DNA from: AWTP1-13 sp035550075
Lineage (GTDB): Bacteria > Pseudomonadota > Alphaproteobacteria > Rhizobiales > Hyphomicrobiaceae
Length of the DNA: 64,000 bases
Reading direction: 5' to 3'
Assembly (NCBI GenBank): GCA_035550075.1
Contig: DASZQG010000223.1
Coordinates: forward strand, 9,700 to 73,699
Part shown: in pieces, positions 8,143-17,075 of the stretch
Layout of the letters: every line of letters begins with the position of its first letter
Numbering within the stretch: the stretch's first letter is position 1
Program-made: the position numbers and the translations under genes
The notes under the pieces: model-generated
What the model was told of the DNA's origin: nothing
The model's input: only the letters and a program-made list of their open reading frames with translations
The model's database searches: none

Positions 8143-9006
8143 ATGGACCCGTTTTTGCCGAAACTAGAAGATGCCGAGCGCCGGCGGCGGGGGCGGCTGA
8201 TCTTTAGCCACAGCAAGATTCCAGTGCGCGTGCTCGTGCCGAACGTATTCACCATTCTGAGCTTGTGCGCGGGACTGACGGCGATCCGAATGGCGATCGA
8301 GGCGCGTTTCGAGATGTCTATTGCGCTGATCGTCATTGCCGCCTTGCTCGACGGAGTGGACGGCCGCCTCGCGCGCGCTCTCAAGGCCCAATCCAGGTTC
8401 GGTGCCGAGCTTGATAGCCTTGCCGATTTCGTCAACTTTGGCGTCGCGCCAGCAGTCGTGACGTTCATATGGGGACTGACCAGCCTGCGCGGCTTTGGCT
8501 GGATCGTTGCGCTTCTCTTCGCGCTCGCCATGGGCCTGCGGCTGGCGCGCTTCAATGCCACGATCGACGTCGAAAAACCGGAATGGCAGGCCAACTATTT
8601 CACCGGCATGCCGGCGCCAGCGGGGGCAATAACCGTGCTGCTGCCCTTATACCTTGATGGCATCGGCCTGTTCGATGTGCGCGCTTGGCCAATTCTGGTG
8701 GCGCTTTACATGTTGGCCATGGCCTGCCTGCTGGTTTCGACGATTCCGACATTCTCCGGCAAGCTGCTGGGTGAGCGGATCTCGAACGAATATGTCTTGC
8801 CGAGCCTGGTTGCCGTGGCGGCGCTGATAGCGCTTTTGCTCACCTATCCCTACGGAACGCTGACGCTTGCGACACTTCTCTATCTCGCGGCAATTCCGAT
8901 CAGCTACCGGCGGTTTGAGCGCAAGCTCGAGGAACCCGCTCAGACGGTACCGCGGTCACGCGATAGCATCGTTATTGAGACGCCGAGGCCGGACATCAAG
9001 CACTAA
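8143..9006 (+). CDS. pssA: CDP-diacylglycerol-serine O-phosphatidyltransferase
   Basis: 287 residues, polytopic membrane enzyme joining CDP-diacylglycerol and serine to make phosphatidylserine. The CDP-alcohol phosphotransferase signature D-G-x2-A-R-x8-G-x3-D-x3-D is complete at residues 73-95. About eight hydrophobic segments follow the charged N-terminus. Forms a two-gene unit with psd for phosphatidylethanolamine synthesis. Confidence 0.95.
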   Translation: MDPFLPKLEDAERRRRGRLIFSHSKIPVRVLVPNVFTILSLCAGLTAIRMAIEARFEMSIALIVIAALLDGVDGRLARALKAQSRFGAELDSLADFVNFGVAPAVVTFIWGLTSLRGFGWIVALLFALAMGLRLARFNATIDVEKPEWQANYFTGMPAPAGAITVLLPLYLDGIGLFDVRAWPILVALYMLAMACLLVSTIPTFSGKLLGERISNEYVLPSLVAVAALIALLLTYPYGTLTLATLLYLAAIPISYRRFERKLEEPAQTVPRSRDSIVIETPRPDIKH

Positions 9007-9026
9007 TTCTCCCGGCTCCTGGCGGG

Positions 9027-10469
9027 CTACTTGGTCTCATCGGGCGAGCGGTTGTAGACATCGTCGGCGCGCACGATGTCATCCTCACCGAGATAGCTGC
9101 CGATCTGCACTTCGATCATTTCCAGCGGCGTCTTGCCCGGGTTCTCCAGGCGATGCCACTGCGTTGCGACGATGTAGACCGACTGGTTCTCGTAGACGAG
9201 CTTTTCCTCGTCGCCGACCGTGACTTTGGCGGTGCCGTGCACCACCACCCAGTGCTCCGACCGGTGATGGTGCATTTGCATGGAGAGCTTGCCGCCCGGC
9301 TTGACGTGCAACAGCTTGACCTGGAAGCGCGGGCCAGAATTCAGCGTTTCGAAGTATCCCCACGGCCGGTAGTTGCGGATGTGCTGCTCGCGCTCCTTGC
9401 GCCCGGCCGCTTTGAGCGTGGCCACGATCCCGGAAACGTTCTCAGCCTCTTCACGGTCGGCCACCAGCAATGCGTCCGGTGTATCGATGATGACCAGGTT
9501 GTTCACCCCGAGCGTCGCCACCAACGCCCTTTCCGAATGTACGTAGCTGTTTGTGGTGCTTTCGAGCACGCCGTCTCCGGTCACGGCGTTACCATGCTCG
9601 TCGCGTGGGCTCACCTCCCAAAGCGACGACCAGGAACCCACATCGCTCCAACCGACGTCGACCGGTATTACGACCGCGCCCGCCGTGCGCTCCATCACGG
9701 CATAGTCGATCGAGATATTGTTCGCCCCCGCAAATGCCTCGCGGTCAAGTCTCAAGAATCCGAGATCCTCTCGCGCACCTTCAACCGCTTTCTTCACTGC
9801 AGAAAGGAGCGACGGCTCCAAACGGTCAAGCTCCGCCAGGAAGGCTCGGGCCGTGAAGACAAAGATACCGCTGTTCCAGACATAGTTCCCGGATGACAGA
9901 TAGTCCTCCGCCACTGTCCTGTCAGGCTTTTCGGTGAACGCTTCGGCGACGAATGCACCGTCAAAGCCAGTGAGCGCCGCGCCCACGCGAATGTAGCCAT
10001 AGCCGGTGTGCGGAACGGTCGGTCGTATGCCGAACAACACGAGCTTGCCCGTCGCCGCGACACGAGCTGCCTGCAACACCGCCTTGCGGAAACTGGCCTC
10101 GTCCCTGATCATGTGATCCGACGGCATGACCACCATGATGCCGTCCGGGTCCCGTCGCGCGATCAGCAGCGCGGCAGCAGCAATCGCGGGCGCGGTATTG
10201 CGACCGACGGGTTCGAGAACGATAGCGCCGGGCTGTACCCCGACACTTTCGGCCTCCGCCTTCACCAGGAAGCGATGATCATTGTTGCAGATGACGAGAG
10301 GCGGTGAAAAACCCTCGGCAGTCGGAAGCCGCTGCAGGGTGGCGGCCAGAAAGCTCGACTTCTGCTCAGGTGAAAAACGAATGAACTGCTTGGGGTACAT
10401 TGCCCGCGATAGCGGCCACAGGCGGGTTCCTGCCCCTCCGGAAAGGACGACCGGGTAAATGGGTTGCAT
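9027..10469 (-). CDS. manC: Mannose-1-phosphate guanylyltransferase / mannose-6-phosphate isomerase
   Basis: 480 residues from ATG 10469 (GAGGCGAAGG upstream); the longer frame adds 8 residues. The nucleotidyltransferase domain starts with the signature VVLSGGAGTRLWPLSR and has FVEKP-like EAFTEKPD (about 165). The C-terminal cupin domain (about 360-470) has the metal-binding pattern with SMQMHHHRSEHW and supports isomerase activity. Makes GDP-mannose for polysaccharide or glycolipid synthesis. It is convergent with pssA (20 nt apart) and no partner sugar gene adjoins it. Confidence 0.95.
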   Translation of the reverse strand: MQPIYPVVLSGGAGTRLWPLSRAMYPKQFIRFSPEQKSSFLAATLQRLPTAEGFSPPLVICNNDHRFLVKAEAESVGVQPGAIVLEPVGRNTAPAIAAAALLIARRDPDGIMVVMPSDHMIRDEASFRKAVLQAARVAATGKLVLFGIRPTVPHTGYGYIRVGAALTGFDGAFVAEAFTEKPDRTVAEDYLSSGNYVWNSGIFVFTARAFLAELDRLEPSLLSAVKKAVEGAREDLGFLRLDREAFAGANNISIDYAVMERTAGAVVIPVDVGWSDVGSWSSLWEVSPRDEHGNAVTGDGVLESTTNSYVHSERALVATLGVNNLVIIDTPDALLVADREEAENVSGIVATLKAAGRKEREQHIRNYRPWGYFETLNSGPRFQVKLLHVKPGGKLSMQMHHHRSEHWVVVHGTAKVTVGDEEKLVYENQSVYIVATQWHRLENPGKTPLEMIEVQIGSYLGEDDIVRADDVYNRSPDETK

Positions 10470-10595
10470 CGCCTTCGCCTCACGCCCTGGCATCAGTTAG
10501 CAGCGCCTTGACGCTTGCTCAAGCAAGGGCTGGGCCAACGTCCGGGAAAAATCGCGCCCGGCTGAGGGGGTTGCTACCGAAGCAGGGGCTGTGAC

Positions 10596-12467
10596 CTAGC
10601 GTTGCTGCTGCAGTCTTTCGCGGATCGAGCGCAGGCTCGTCCCATTTGGAGCGGCGGCTGGAGGCTGTTCGCGCCGAATGCTCGGAACCTCGCGGGGCCG
10701 TTGGCTGCGCGGGTCTTCAACGACGGGCGGTGGGCCCTGGTCCGGAGCCAGGTTCATAGTCTCAGCCAGCATGGCCAAGCTTTGGCCCTCTGCCGCCAGG
10801 CTTGAATTGCGCCAGCGGTCGACGATCGCCTCAAGGAAGCCTTCGTCACCGACCGACTTCTGCCAGGCTTCGGTAAACCGCGCAGTGGAACTTCGCGGCA
10901 TGCAGTGCCGCGGCAACTCGTCGAAGGTCAACCGGACCGGCAGCGTCACCCCGTCACCGAATGCGATCGCCTCGCGCTGGCCAAGAGCTGGCAGGAACTC
11001 CAACAGACCGGACCCCGTATCGGCAATGGCAGAAGTGACAATCTCCTGGTCGCGGTCGTTCGACATGCGCAATGCGAACACCGTATTGCACTGAGACAAA
11101 ATCGTCGGATCGATTTCTGCGGGCCGCTGCGTAACAATGCACAGTGACGCGCCGTATTTGCGACCTTCTTTGGCGATCTTGGCAATGGCCCGCCGACACG
11201 GCTCGAAACCGACGCCCGGTGTCGCCGGCACATACCGATGTGCCTCTTCGCAAACAAGCGTGACCGGAACCTTGCCTTCGCTCCAAAGCGCAAAGTCGAA
11301 CGTCATGCGGCACAGCACCGAAACCACGACGTTGATGATTTCCGTCGGCAACCCTGTCAGCTCAAGAATGGTGATCGGCTTGTCACTAACCGGCACGCGG
11401 AAGATACGTCCCAGGATCTGGGCCATGCCGTCGTATACCGTAAGCGAGCCGAACATGAAGGCATAGCGCGGGTCCTGGCTGATCGTCTCGAGCCGCGTCT
11501 TCAAGTTGCGGTAGGGCGAGAGGTCGCGCTTGTTCTCGAGCTTGCCCATACGATCGTCGATCATCGCCAACAGATCGGACATGCGATAGGGAACGGGCGT
11601 GTCGACCGTGAACTTGGATTCACCGCCCGGACGTCTCAACCCGTCGCGCGAGTTGCCGCGACCCGCGCCGTAGCGGCTTTTCGCCAGCGGAATCAGCTCC
11701 TGAAGGATTTCGATCTCGGCTTTGCGGTCGTTCGGACTGCCGATAAGAACTTCAACAAGCTCCTCGAATGTCAGCAGCCAGTAGGGCAACTGCATGTTGC
11801 GCTGACTGATAACCTCGCCCCAATCGCCAAAGGCGGGAGCGTACTCGTTGTGAGGGTCGAGAAGCACGATGTGGGCCGCGGGATTGCGCTGAAGGATCGA
11901 GCGCAGGATCAAGGCCGTGGTGCAGGATTTACCCGTGCCTGTGGTGCCGAGCACCGCAAAGTGTTTCCCGAGCAGATCGTCGACCCGGATCATCGCGGAA
12001 ATCGACGGGTCCTGCCGGATCGCGCCGATCCGCACCGAGTTTTTCTTGTCTCCGCAAAAGGCCAGTTCGAGTTCCTGGCGCGAGGCGACGCGGACGCGAT
12101 CGCCAAGCGCCGGATAGACGCTCACGCCGCGATTGAACGAAGCTGCGACTCCATCGCCGTCTTTTCGCAGCTCGCCAACAAGGCCGAGCTCCGCGATCCA
12201 AAGCTCGGAGTCGCCTTCGCGCTGCGCCGGCACGGGTACGCTGAGAGCGGAGACAATTGCCAAAACAGCCGTGTTGGTCGTGTCGATTGCAAACAGCGTA
12301 CCCATCTCCGGGCGTTGCCGGGGCAGGCGCGCTGAAGCGCCATCGCTCGGCTCGATGACATCGAGCATCACGATCGCCTTCGATCCCGTCACCGACACGA
12401 TGCGGCCAATCGACGAATCAAACTGCTCTGCCGAGCGCTCTGGCTTAAGCGGCGCTTGGAGTTGCAT
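10596..12467 (-). CDS. HerA-like FtsK/HerA superfamily ATPase
   Basis: 623 residues. An N-terminal beta-rich HAS-barrel-like region (about 18-160) precedes the ATPase core with Walker A GTTGTGKS at 174-181 (VDDLLGKHFAVLGTTGTGKS) and Walker B VTLVCEEAHRYVP (about 405-417), the latter containing the EEAHR signature of HerA/DUF87 ATPases. The C-terminal 80 residues are Pro/Arg/Gln-rich. Archaeal HerA translocates DNA with the nuclease NurA; no NurA is present here. The start overlaps the end of an upstream histidine kinase gene by 23 nt, so the two proteins are likely produced together. Confidence 0.85.
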   Translation of the reverse strand: MQLQAPLKPERSAEQFDSSIGRIVSVTGSKAIVMLDVIEPSDGASARLPRQRPEMGTLFAIDTTNTAVLAIVSALSVPVPAQREGDSELWIAELGLVGELRKDGDGVAASFNRGVSVYPALGDRVRVASRQELELAFCGDKKNSVRIGAIRQDPSISAMIRVDDLLGKHFAVLGTTGTGKSCTTALILRSILQRNPAAHIVLLDPHNEYAPAFGDWGEVISQRNMQLPYWLLTFEELVEVLIGSPNDRKAEIEILQELIPLAKSRYGAGRGNSRDGLRRPGGESKFTVDTPVPYRMSDLLAMIDDRMGKLENKRDLSPYRNLKTRLETISQDPRYAFMFGSLTVYDGMAQILGRIFRVPVSDKPITILELTGLPTEIINVVVSVLCRMTFDFALWSEGKVPVTLVCEEAHRYVPATPGVGFEPCRRAIAKIAKEGRKYGASLCIVTQRPAEIDPTILSQCNTVFALRMSNDRDQEIVTSAIADTGSGLLEFLPALGQREAIAFGDGVTLPVRLTFDELPRHCMPRSSTARFTEAWQKSVGDEGFLEAIVDRWRNSSLAAEGQSLAMLAETMNLAPDQGPPPVVEDPRSQRPREVPSIRREQPPAAAPNGTSLRSIRERLQQQR

Positions 12468-13386
12468 GACCTATCGTCCCTTCGTGTTCACCCTCAGGTA
12501 TAAAATCCGCACCGGCCCCAAGCAGAAGGTCACGCCCGTGCATGACTGACACCTCGGCTGCAGGAGGAAGGAAGACACCAACCTCCGTCCCGAGCGATTT
12601 GGCGCTGCGAATTTCAAGTCTGCCGCCATGCAGCTGGATCAAGGCTTTGGCGATGGGGAGCCCTAGGCCTGCGCCTTCGCGCCAGCGCGAGCGGCCGGCA
12701 TCGACCTGGCCGAACGGAGTCAGTGCGACGGCAATCTCGTCCTTGGTCATCCCGATGCCGGTGTCGCACACGAAGACTGCCGTACCCCCACCGGAGTGCG
12801 TTGTGGCCTCGATGGAGATGACACCGCCCGGTGGCGTGAAGCGAATGGCATTGCTGATCAGGTTGCCGAAAATCTGGCGCAGTTTGGCCGGATCACCTTT
12901 GACATGAGGCAACATCGTTTGAATGTTGCTTTCGAGCGTAACGCCAAGTTCGCTCGCGGACGGTTTGAAATTGGCGACGGCTGCACGAAGGATCTCGCCA
13001 AGGTCGACCTCGCACGCGTCGAGCGTATATTTTCCGCTCTGCATCTTGGAAATGTCGAGGATGTCATTGATCACCGCCAGCAGATGCGTGGCAGCGTCGC
13101 GAATGAGCCCAGCGTATTCGATCACCTCCGCGTTCTTGATCTGGCGCGTTTCGTGTTCACTGAGCAACTTCGCGAAGCCGATCACAGTATTGAGCGGCGT
13201 GCGCAACTCATGGCTCATGTTGGAGATGAATTCGGATTTCACCTTGCTCGCCAACTGCGATTCGATGCGTGCGGCGTGCTCGGCAACACGCGCCCTGTGA
13301 CGCAGCACGGCGTCAGCCAGCAACGCGGAGTACTCGCCCATAAGCGAGCTGTTTCTTCCCGACCCTGACGCACCACCACCAAACAT
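12445..13386 (-). CDS. Soluble sensor histidine kinase
   Basis: 313 residues, no membrane segment. A short N-terminal helix leads into HisKA with the phospho-acceptor H59 in SNMSHELRTPLN, then HATPase_c with N-box NLISNAIRFTP (about 186), G1 DTGIGM and G2 GAGLGLPIAKALI (about 250). It resembles the PleC/DivJ-like kinases of alphaproteobacteria in the H-box region, but has no PAS or other recognisable sensor domain and no adjoining response regulator. It overlaps the start of the HerA-like ATPase gene. The signal it reads is unknown; the tight coupling suggests a DNA-related or cell-cycle input. Confidence 0.85.
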   Translation of the reverse strand: MFGGGASGSGRNSSLMGEYSALLADAVLRHRARVAEHAARIESQLASKVKSEFISNMSHELRTPLNTVIGFAKLLSEHETRQIKNAEVIEYAGLIRDAATHLLAVINDILDISKMQSGKYTLDACEVDLGEILRAAVANFKPSASELGVTLESNIQTMLPHVKGDPAKLRQIFGNLISNAIRFTPPGGVISIEATTHSGGGTAVFVCDTGIGMTKDEIAVALTPFGQVDAGRSRWREGAGLGLPIAKALIQLHGGRLEIRSAKSLGTEVGVFLPPAAEVSVMHGRDLLLGAGADFIPEGEHEGTIGHATPSAA

Positions 13387-13777
13387 GGCTGGACAACTCT
13401 CCGCCCTCGGATGAGCAGACTAGGTGGCAGACCATAACTTGAGGTTAATCCAGCAGAACAACCGCAGCGCGCGCCGCCAATCTTCGCTTAACCGTTGCAA
13501 TGCCCAAGCCGGGCGCTCGCCGGGCGCTTACCCGACCGACGCGTCAGATTTTGCTAACCCCGTTGCACCCTTGAAACCCGACCTATGTTCGCGAAGCAAG
13601 GCGCGCGTGGCCGCCGAAATCCGCCTGCCGATCCCCCGGCCTCGACGTGTGTGCGACAAGTTTTCGTTAGGGTTGATCGCTTTGGGCGCACGGTGTCTAA
13701 TCAGATCGGGGACCGTTAAACCGTAAGCGCGATGGTGAGCGGCTGGCGGGCTTTGTTCAATGTAGGAGGCGAAGGAA
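13387..13777. other. Gene-free stretch between histidine kinase and peroxiredoxin
   Basis: 391 bases between divergent genes. It must hold the promoters of both the kinase (minus) and the peroxiredoxin (plus). A strong ribosome-binding site, GGAGGCGAAGGA, ends it just before the peroxiredoxin ATG. I see no RNA gene, GANTC site or convincing operator. Confidence 0.5.
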
Positions 13778-14437
13778 ATGACGCTCACAATTGGTGACAC
13801 GGCACCGGATTTTGAAGCCGATACCACGTCGGGACGAATCCGTTTCCATGACTGGATCGGCAACAGCTGGGCCGTGCTGTTTTCCCACCCCAAAGACTTC
13901 ACGCCTGTCTGCACGACGGAACTCGGCTACATGGCCAGGATCAAGCCCGAGTTCGACAAGCGCGGCGTGAAAATCATCGGTCTAAGCGTCGATCCTGTCG
14001 ACCGGCACTCAAAGTGGGCCGACGATATCAAGGAAACCCAGGGCTATGCGCCCAACTACCCGATGATCGGCGATCCTGAACTCAAGATTGCCAAGGCGTA
14101 TGGAATGCTGCCCGCGAACACAACGGGCACGTCGGAAGGACGCACTGCCAACGACAATCAGACGGTGCGCAACGTGTTCGTCGTTGGACCCGACAAGAAG
14201 ATCAAGCTGGTGCTGACTTATCCAATGTCCACCGGGCGGAACTTCGATGAGGTGCTCCGTGTAGTGGACTCGCTGCAATTGACCGCAAAGCACAAGGTGT
14301 CGACCCCGGTCAATTGGAAGTACGGCGAGGACGTGATCATTTCGGGCTCGGTCTCAGACGAAGAAGCCAAGAAGCAGTACCCGAACGGCTGGAAAGCACC
14401 CAAGCCGTATATTCGAATCGTGCCGCAGCCGCGCTAG
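13778..14437 (+). CDS. 1-Cys peroxiredoxin (Prx6 type)
   Basis: 219 residues, the length of the Prx6 group. Peroxidatic cysteine C45 is in HPKDFTPVCTTE (PxxxTxxC pattern). The long C-terminal arm with TPVNWKYGEDVIISGSVSDE, typical of Prx6 enzymes, is complete, and there is no resolving cysteine in the usual 2-Cys position. Reduces hydrogen peroxide and organic peroxides in the cytoplasm. Preceded by GGAGGCGAAGGA and followed by an intrinsic terminator, so it is a single-gene unit. Confidence 0.94.
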   Translation: MTLTIGDTAPDFEADTTSGRIRFHDWIGNSWAVLFSHPKDFTPVCTTELGYMARIKPEFDKRGVKIIGLSVDPVDRHSKWADDIKETQGYAPNYPMIGDPELKIAKAYGMLPANTTGTSEGRTANDNQTVRNVFVVGPDKKIKLVLTYPMSTGRNFDEVLRVVDSLQLTAKHKVSTPVNWKYGEDVIISGSVSDEEAKKQYPNGWKAPKPYIRIVPQPR

Positions 14438-14456
14438 CGGATTGCTTTTCACTTCT

Positions 14457-14497
14457 GGAGGGATGCGCACATACGCCGCGTCCCTCCGTTCGTTTTT
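14457..14497 (+). terminator. Terminator after the peroxiredoxin gene
   Basis: Stem GGAGGGA (14457-14463) / TCCCTCC (14481-14487) with inner GCG/CGC pairing in the loop, followed by a T-run at 14493-14497, 20 nt after the peroxiredoxin stop codon. Confidence 0.65.
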
Positions 14498-14640
14498 CGG
14501 CTCCAGTATTCTTGTGCCATTGCATCGCGGAGGCTTATGGGCACGAGAAAATGCCATGCGCGACTGATTTGTAGATAGGGATGACTGCCGCGGGCACCTG
14601 CGCTAGAAATATCGTGTTGCGTCCCGGGGTAGAGGCAAGC

Positions 14641-15678
14641 ATGATTTTCCGCCAACTCTTCGACAGCGTTTCAAGCACGTACAGCTACCTCCTGGCGAGC
14701 CGGCGAGGGGGCGAGGCCCTGATCATCGATCCGGTGCTGGAAAAGGTCGACCGCTACCTCCAGCTCGTCAGAGAACTCGACCTCAGGCTCGTCAAGGCCG
14801 TGGATACCCACATTCACGCCGACCACATCACGGGCCTGGGCGCTCTACGCGATCGCACCCAATGCATCACGGTCATGGGGGAAAACGCGAAAGTCGATGT
14901 GGTGTCAATGCGCGTGACCGAGGGCGACAAGCTGACCATCGAGGGCCTCAGCCTCGATGTTCTCTATACCCCGGGCCATACGGACGATTCCTACAGTTAC
15001 CTCTTGCGGGATCGCGTGTTCACTGGTGACACGCTGCTGATCCGAGGTACCGGCCGCACCGACTTTCAAAACGGCAGCGCGCGTGCCCAGTACGAATCGC
15101 TGTTTGGAAAGCTCCTCAAACTCCCCGAGGAGACGTTCGTCTTTCCAGCCCACGACTACAAGGGCGACATGGTCTCCACCATCGGCGAAGAAAAGCGGTT
15201 CAACCCACGGCTTCAGGTCAAATCCGTCGATGAGTACATCGACCTGATGAGCAAGCTTAACCTGCCCAATCCCAAAATGATGGACGTCGCCGTGCCGGCG
15301 AACATGCGCGTTGGACTTGCCCAGGACGAGATTGCGCGCAAGGGGTGGGCGGTAATGCCAGCGCAAGCCATCGGTTTGATACGCGAGCCTGGCGTAGCGC
15401 TCATCGATTTGCGCGAGCGCGGCGAGCGCGAAAAGCACGGCATGATTCCAGGGTCGCTACATGCGCCCTACCCCGATCTGCAGGAGAACATTCGCCCCGG
15501 CGGAATGCTGCATGAGCTGGCCACCGCCACAGGCAAACGCATCTTGTTCTATTGCGCGTTCGGAGAGCGCTCAGCCATGGCCGTGCAAGCGGCGCAGGAC
15601 GCGGGCATCGCGTCGGCTTGCCATATCCATGGCGGTATAGACGCCTGGCGCAAGGCGGGCGGGCAACTGGCGCACTAG
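14641..15678 (+). CDS. MBL-fold persulfide dioxygenase fused to a rhodanese domain
   Basis: 345 residues from ATG 14641 (GGTAGAGGCAAGC upstream); the longer frame adds 20 unrelated residues. The metallo-beta-lactamase domain (1-230) has the metal motif H57-x-H59-x-D61-H62 (DTHIHADHITG), GHTDDS and FTGDTLLIRGTGRTDFQ, as in ETHE1/BLH sulfur dioxygenases. The rhodanese domain (about 245-345) has catalytic C305 in FYCAFGERS. The fused enzyme would oxidise glutathione persulfide to sulfite and exchange sulfane sulfur, detoxifying sulfide. No transcription regulator of the BigR type lies next to it. Confidence 0.9.
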   Translation: MIFRQLFDSVSSTYSYLLASRRGGEALIIDPVLEKVDRYLQLVRELDLRLVKAVDTHIHADHITGLGALRDRTQCITVMGENAKVDVVSMRVTEGDKLTIEGLSLDVLYTPGHTDDSYSYLLRDRVFTGDTLLIRGTGRTDFQNGSARAQYESLFGKLLKLPEETFVFPAHDYKGDMVSTIGEEKRFNPRLQVKSVDEYIDLMSKLNLPNPKMMDVAVPANMRVGLAQDEIARKGWAVMPAQAIGLIREPGVALIDLRERGEREKHGMIPGSLHAPYPDLQENIRPGGMLHELATATGKRILFYCAFGERSAMAVQAAQDAGIASACHIHGGIDAWRKAGGQLAH

Positions 15679-15795
15679 CGAACCCGTCTGCGGACGAAGG
15701 ACGGTCTCGGCCAAGCCTTTCCCTGCCTCGTGACGAGAACGCGGCAGGCAAAGCCGACCGCAGGCCGCCGGTAACCCGTCGGCCGCCGTGGGACG

Positions 15796-16650
15796 CTACC
15801 CGGCTTTTTTCATTTCGTGCGGCTTTGCATTGGGAAAGAACTGCTGCTCTCCGTTGATCCGGAAACCGCGAATTGCGTTTTGCCCTTCGGCGGACAGCAG
15901 CCAATCGATAAACGCTTGCCCTTCGGCCTTTTTCACATTCGGGTGCTTGGCGGGATTGACCAGCATCACGCCGTATTGATTGAACAGTTTCGGATCACCC
16001 TCCACCATGATTTTGTAGTCACCGCGGTTCTTGAAATTCGACCAAGTCGCCCTGTCGGTGAGGATGTAGGCCCCCATACCAACGCCGGTGTTGATAGTTG
16101 CGCCCATACCGCTTCCCGCCTCCCGGTACCATTTCCCTGAGGCGGCTTTGGCATCGACGCCGGCGGCCTTCCACAGGCGCATCTCAGCTTTGTTCGTTCC
16201 GCTGTCGTCCCCGCGGGATACGAACGGAGCTTGAGCCGCGGCAATCTTCTTGAAAGCCGCCGCGACGTCCTTGGAGCCTGCGATGCCGGCCGGATCCTTG
16301 GCCGGTCCTATGACAACGAAATCGTTGTACATCACGTCAAAACGCTTCACGCCGCCGCCCGCGGCGACAAACTTCTCCTCCGACGCCTTGTCATGAACAA
16401 ACAGAACATCGCCATCGCCGTTGGCAGCATTCTTGATGGCCTGGCCGGTTCCGACCGCCACCACCCGAACTTCAATGCCTGTTTTTGCGGTGAACTTGGG
16501 CAGCAGATATTCGAACAGGCCGGAATTCTCGGTGGATGTGGTGGACTGGACGATGATGAATTTGCCAGAGCCGGATTGCGCCGCTGCGGGGAGGGTCCCG
16601 GCGCAGGCACTGACCAGGGCTAACAAAAAGCGCAAGTTGGCCAATTCCAT
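15796..16650 (-). CDS. tupA: Tungstate ABC transporter substrate-binding protein
   Basis: 284 residues from ATG 16650 (GGAGGCAGCC upstream). Signal peptide about 1-24 (LRFLLALVSACAGTLPAAAQ). The mature start IIVQSTTSTENSGLFEYLLPKF is the TupA hallmark; SRGDDSGTNKAEMRLW and GAYILTDRATWSNF are further oxyanion-site segments. Binds tungstate (or molybdate) in the periplasm for uptake. Permease (TupB) and ATPase (TupC) genes, usually adjacent, are absent on both sides. Confidence 0.9.
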   Translation of the reverse strand: MELANLRFLLALVSACAGTLPAAAQSGSGKFIIVQSTTSTENSGLFEYLLPKFTAKTGIEVRVVAVGTGQAIKNAANGDGDVLFVHDKASEEKFVAAGGGVKRFDVMYNDFVVIGPAKDPAGIAGSKDVAAAFKKIAAAQAPFVSRGDDSGTNKAEMRLWKAAGVDAKAASGKWYREAGSGMGATINTGVGMGAYILTDRATWSNFKNRGDYKIMVEGDPKLFNQYGVMLVNPAKHPNVKKAEGQAFIDWLLSAEGQNAIRGFRINGEQQFFPNAKPHEMKKAG

Positions 16651-16715
16651 GGCTGCCTCCTTCCACCAAGCATCAACCAGCACATTATTCGCGATTTGTG
16701 CAATATTAGAAATTC

Positions 16716-16731
16716 TTGCATGAATATGCAA
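16716..16731. promoter_or_regulatory. Inverted repeat upstream of tupA
   Basis: TTGCAT-GAAT-ATGCAA, a perfect 6-bp inverted repeat with a 4-nt centre, lies 66 nt before the tupA start in an AT-rich stretch. Its place and symmetry suit a dimeric repressor site. The regulator is unknown. Confidence 0.35.
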
Positions 16732-16853
16732 TCCAGTTTGCGGAAAGAGGATCTTGGACCTAAAGCAAATGCTTTCTGCGGGAGGGCGGGAAGCCTGATA
16801 GGCACCGTCCGGCTGAACCCGATGACGGGCGATCACGAGTGAAAAAAGGGAAA

Positions 16854-16928
16854 TGGTGCCGCAGGAGGGATTTGAACCCCCGACCCACGCATTACGAATG
16901 CGTTGCTCTACCCCTGAGCTACTGCGGC
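16854..16928 (-). tRNA. tRNA-Thr (CGT anticodon)
   Basis: Read on the minus strand a complete cloverleaf begins GCCGCAG at 16928 and ends CTGCGGC-A at 16857, with CCA encoded at 16856-16854. The anticodon loop TTCGTAA (16898-16892) gives anticodon CGT, reading ACG threonine codons. T-loop TTCAAAT and D-loop are canonical. It is an isolated tRNA between tupA and a hypothetical gene on the same strand. Confidence 0.97.
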
Positions 16929-17075
16929 TGCCTCGGCCTACATCATCGGGCCACGGGAGGCGCCATTGCCTCTTACGCGAAGGGGGAGGAGAGGACAAGC
17001 CGGCAAGTGCCGGTCAGCGCCCCCAAAACGCCCTTGGCCGGCAAATCTGCGAGCTATCAGCGCAGAACCGCCTGG

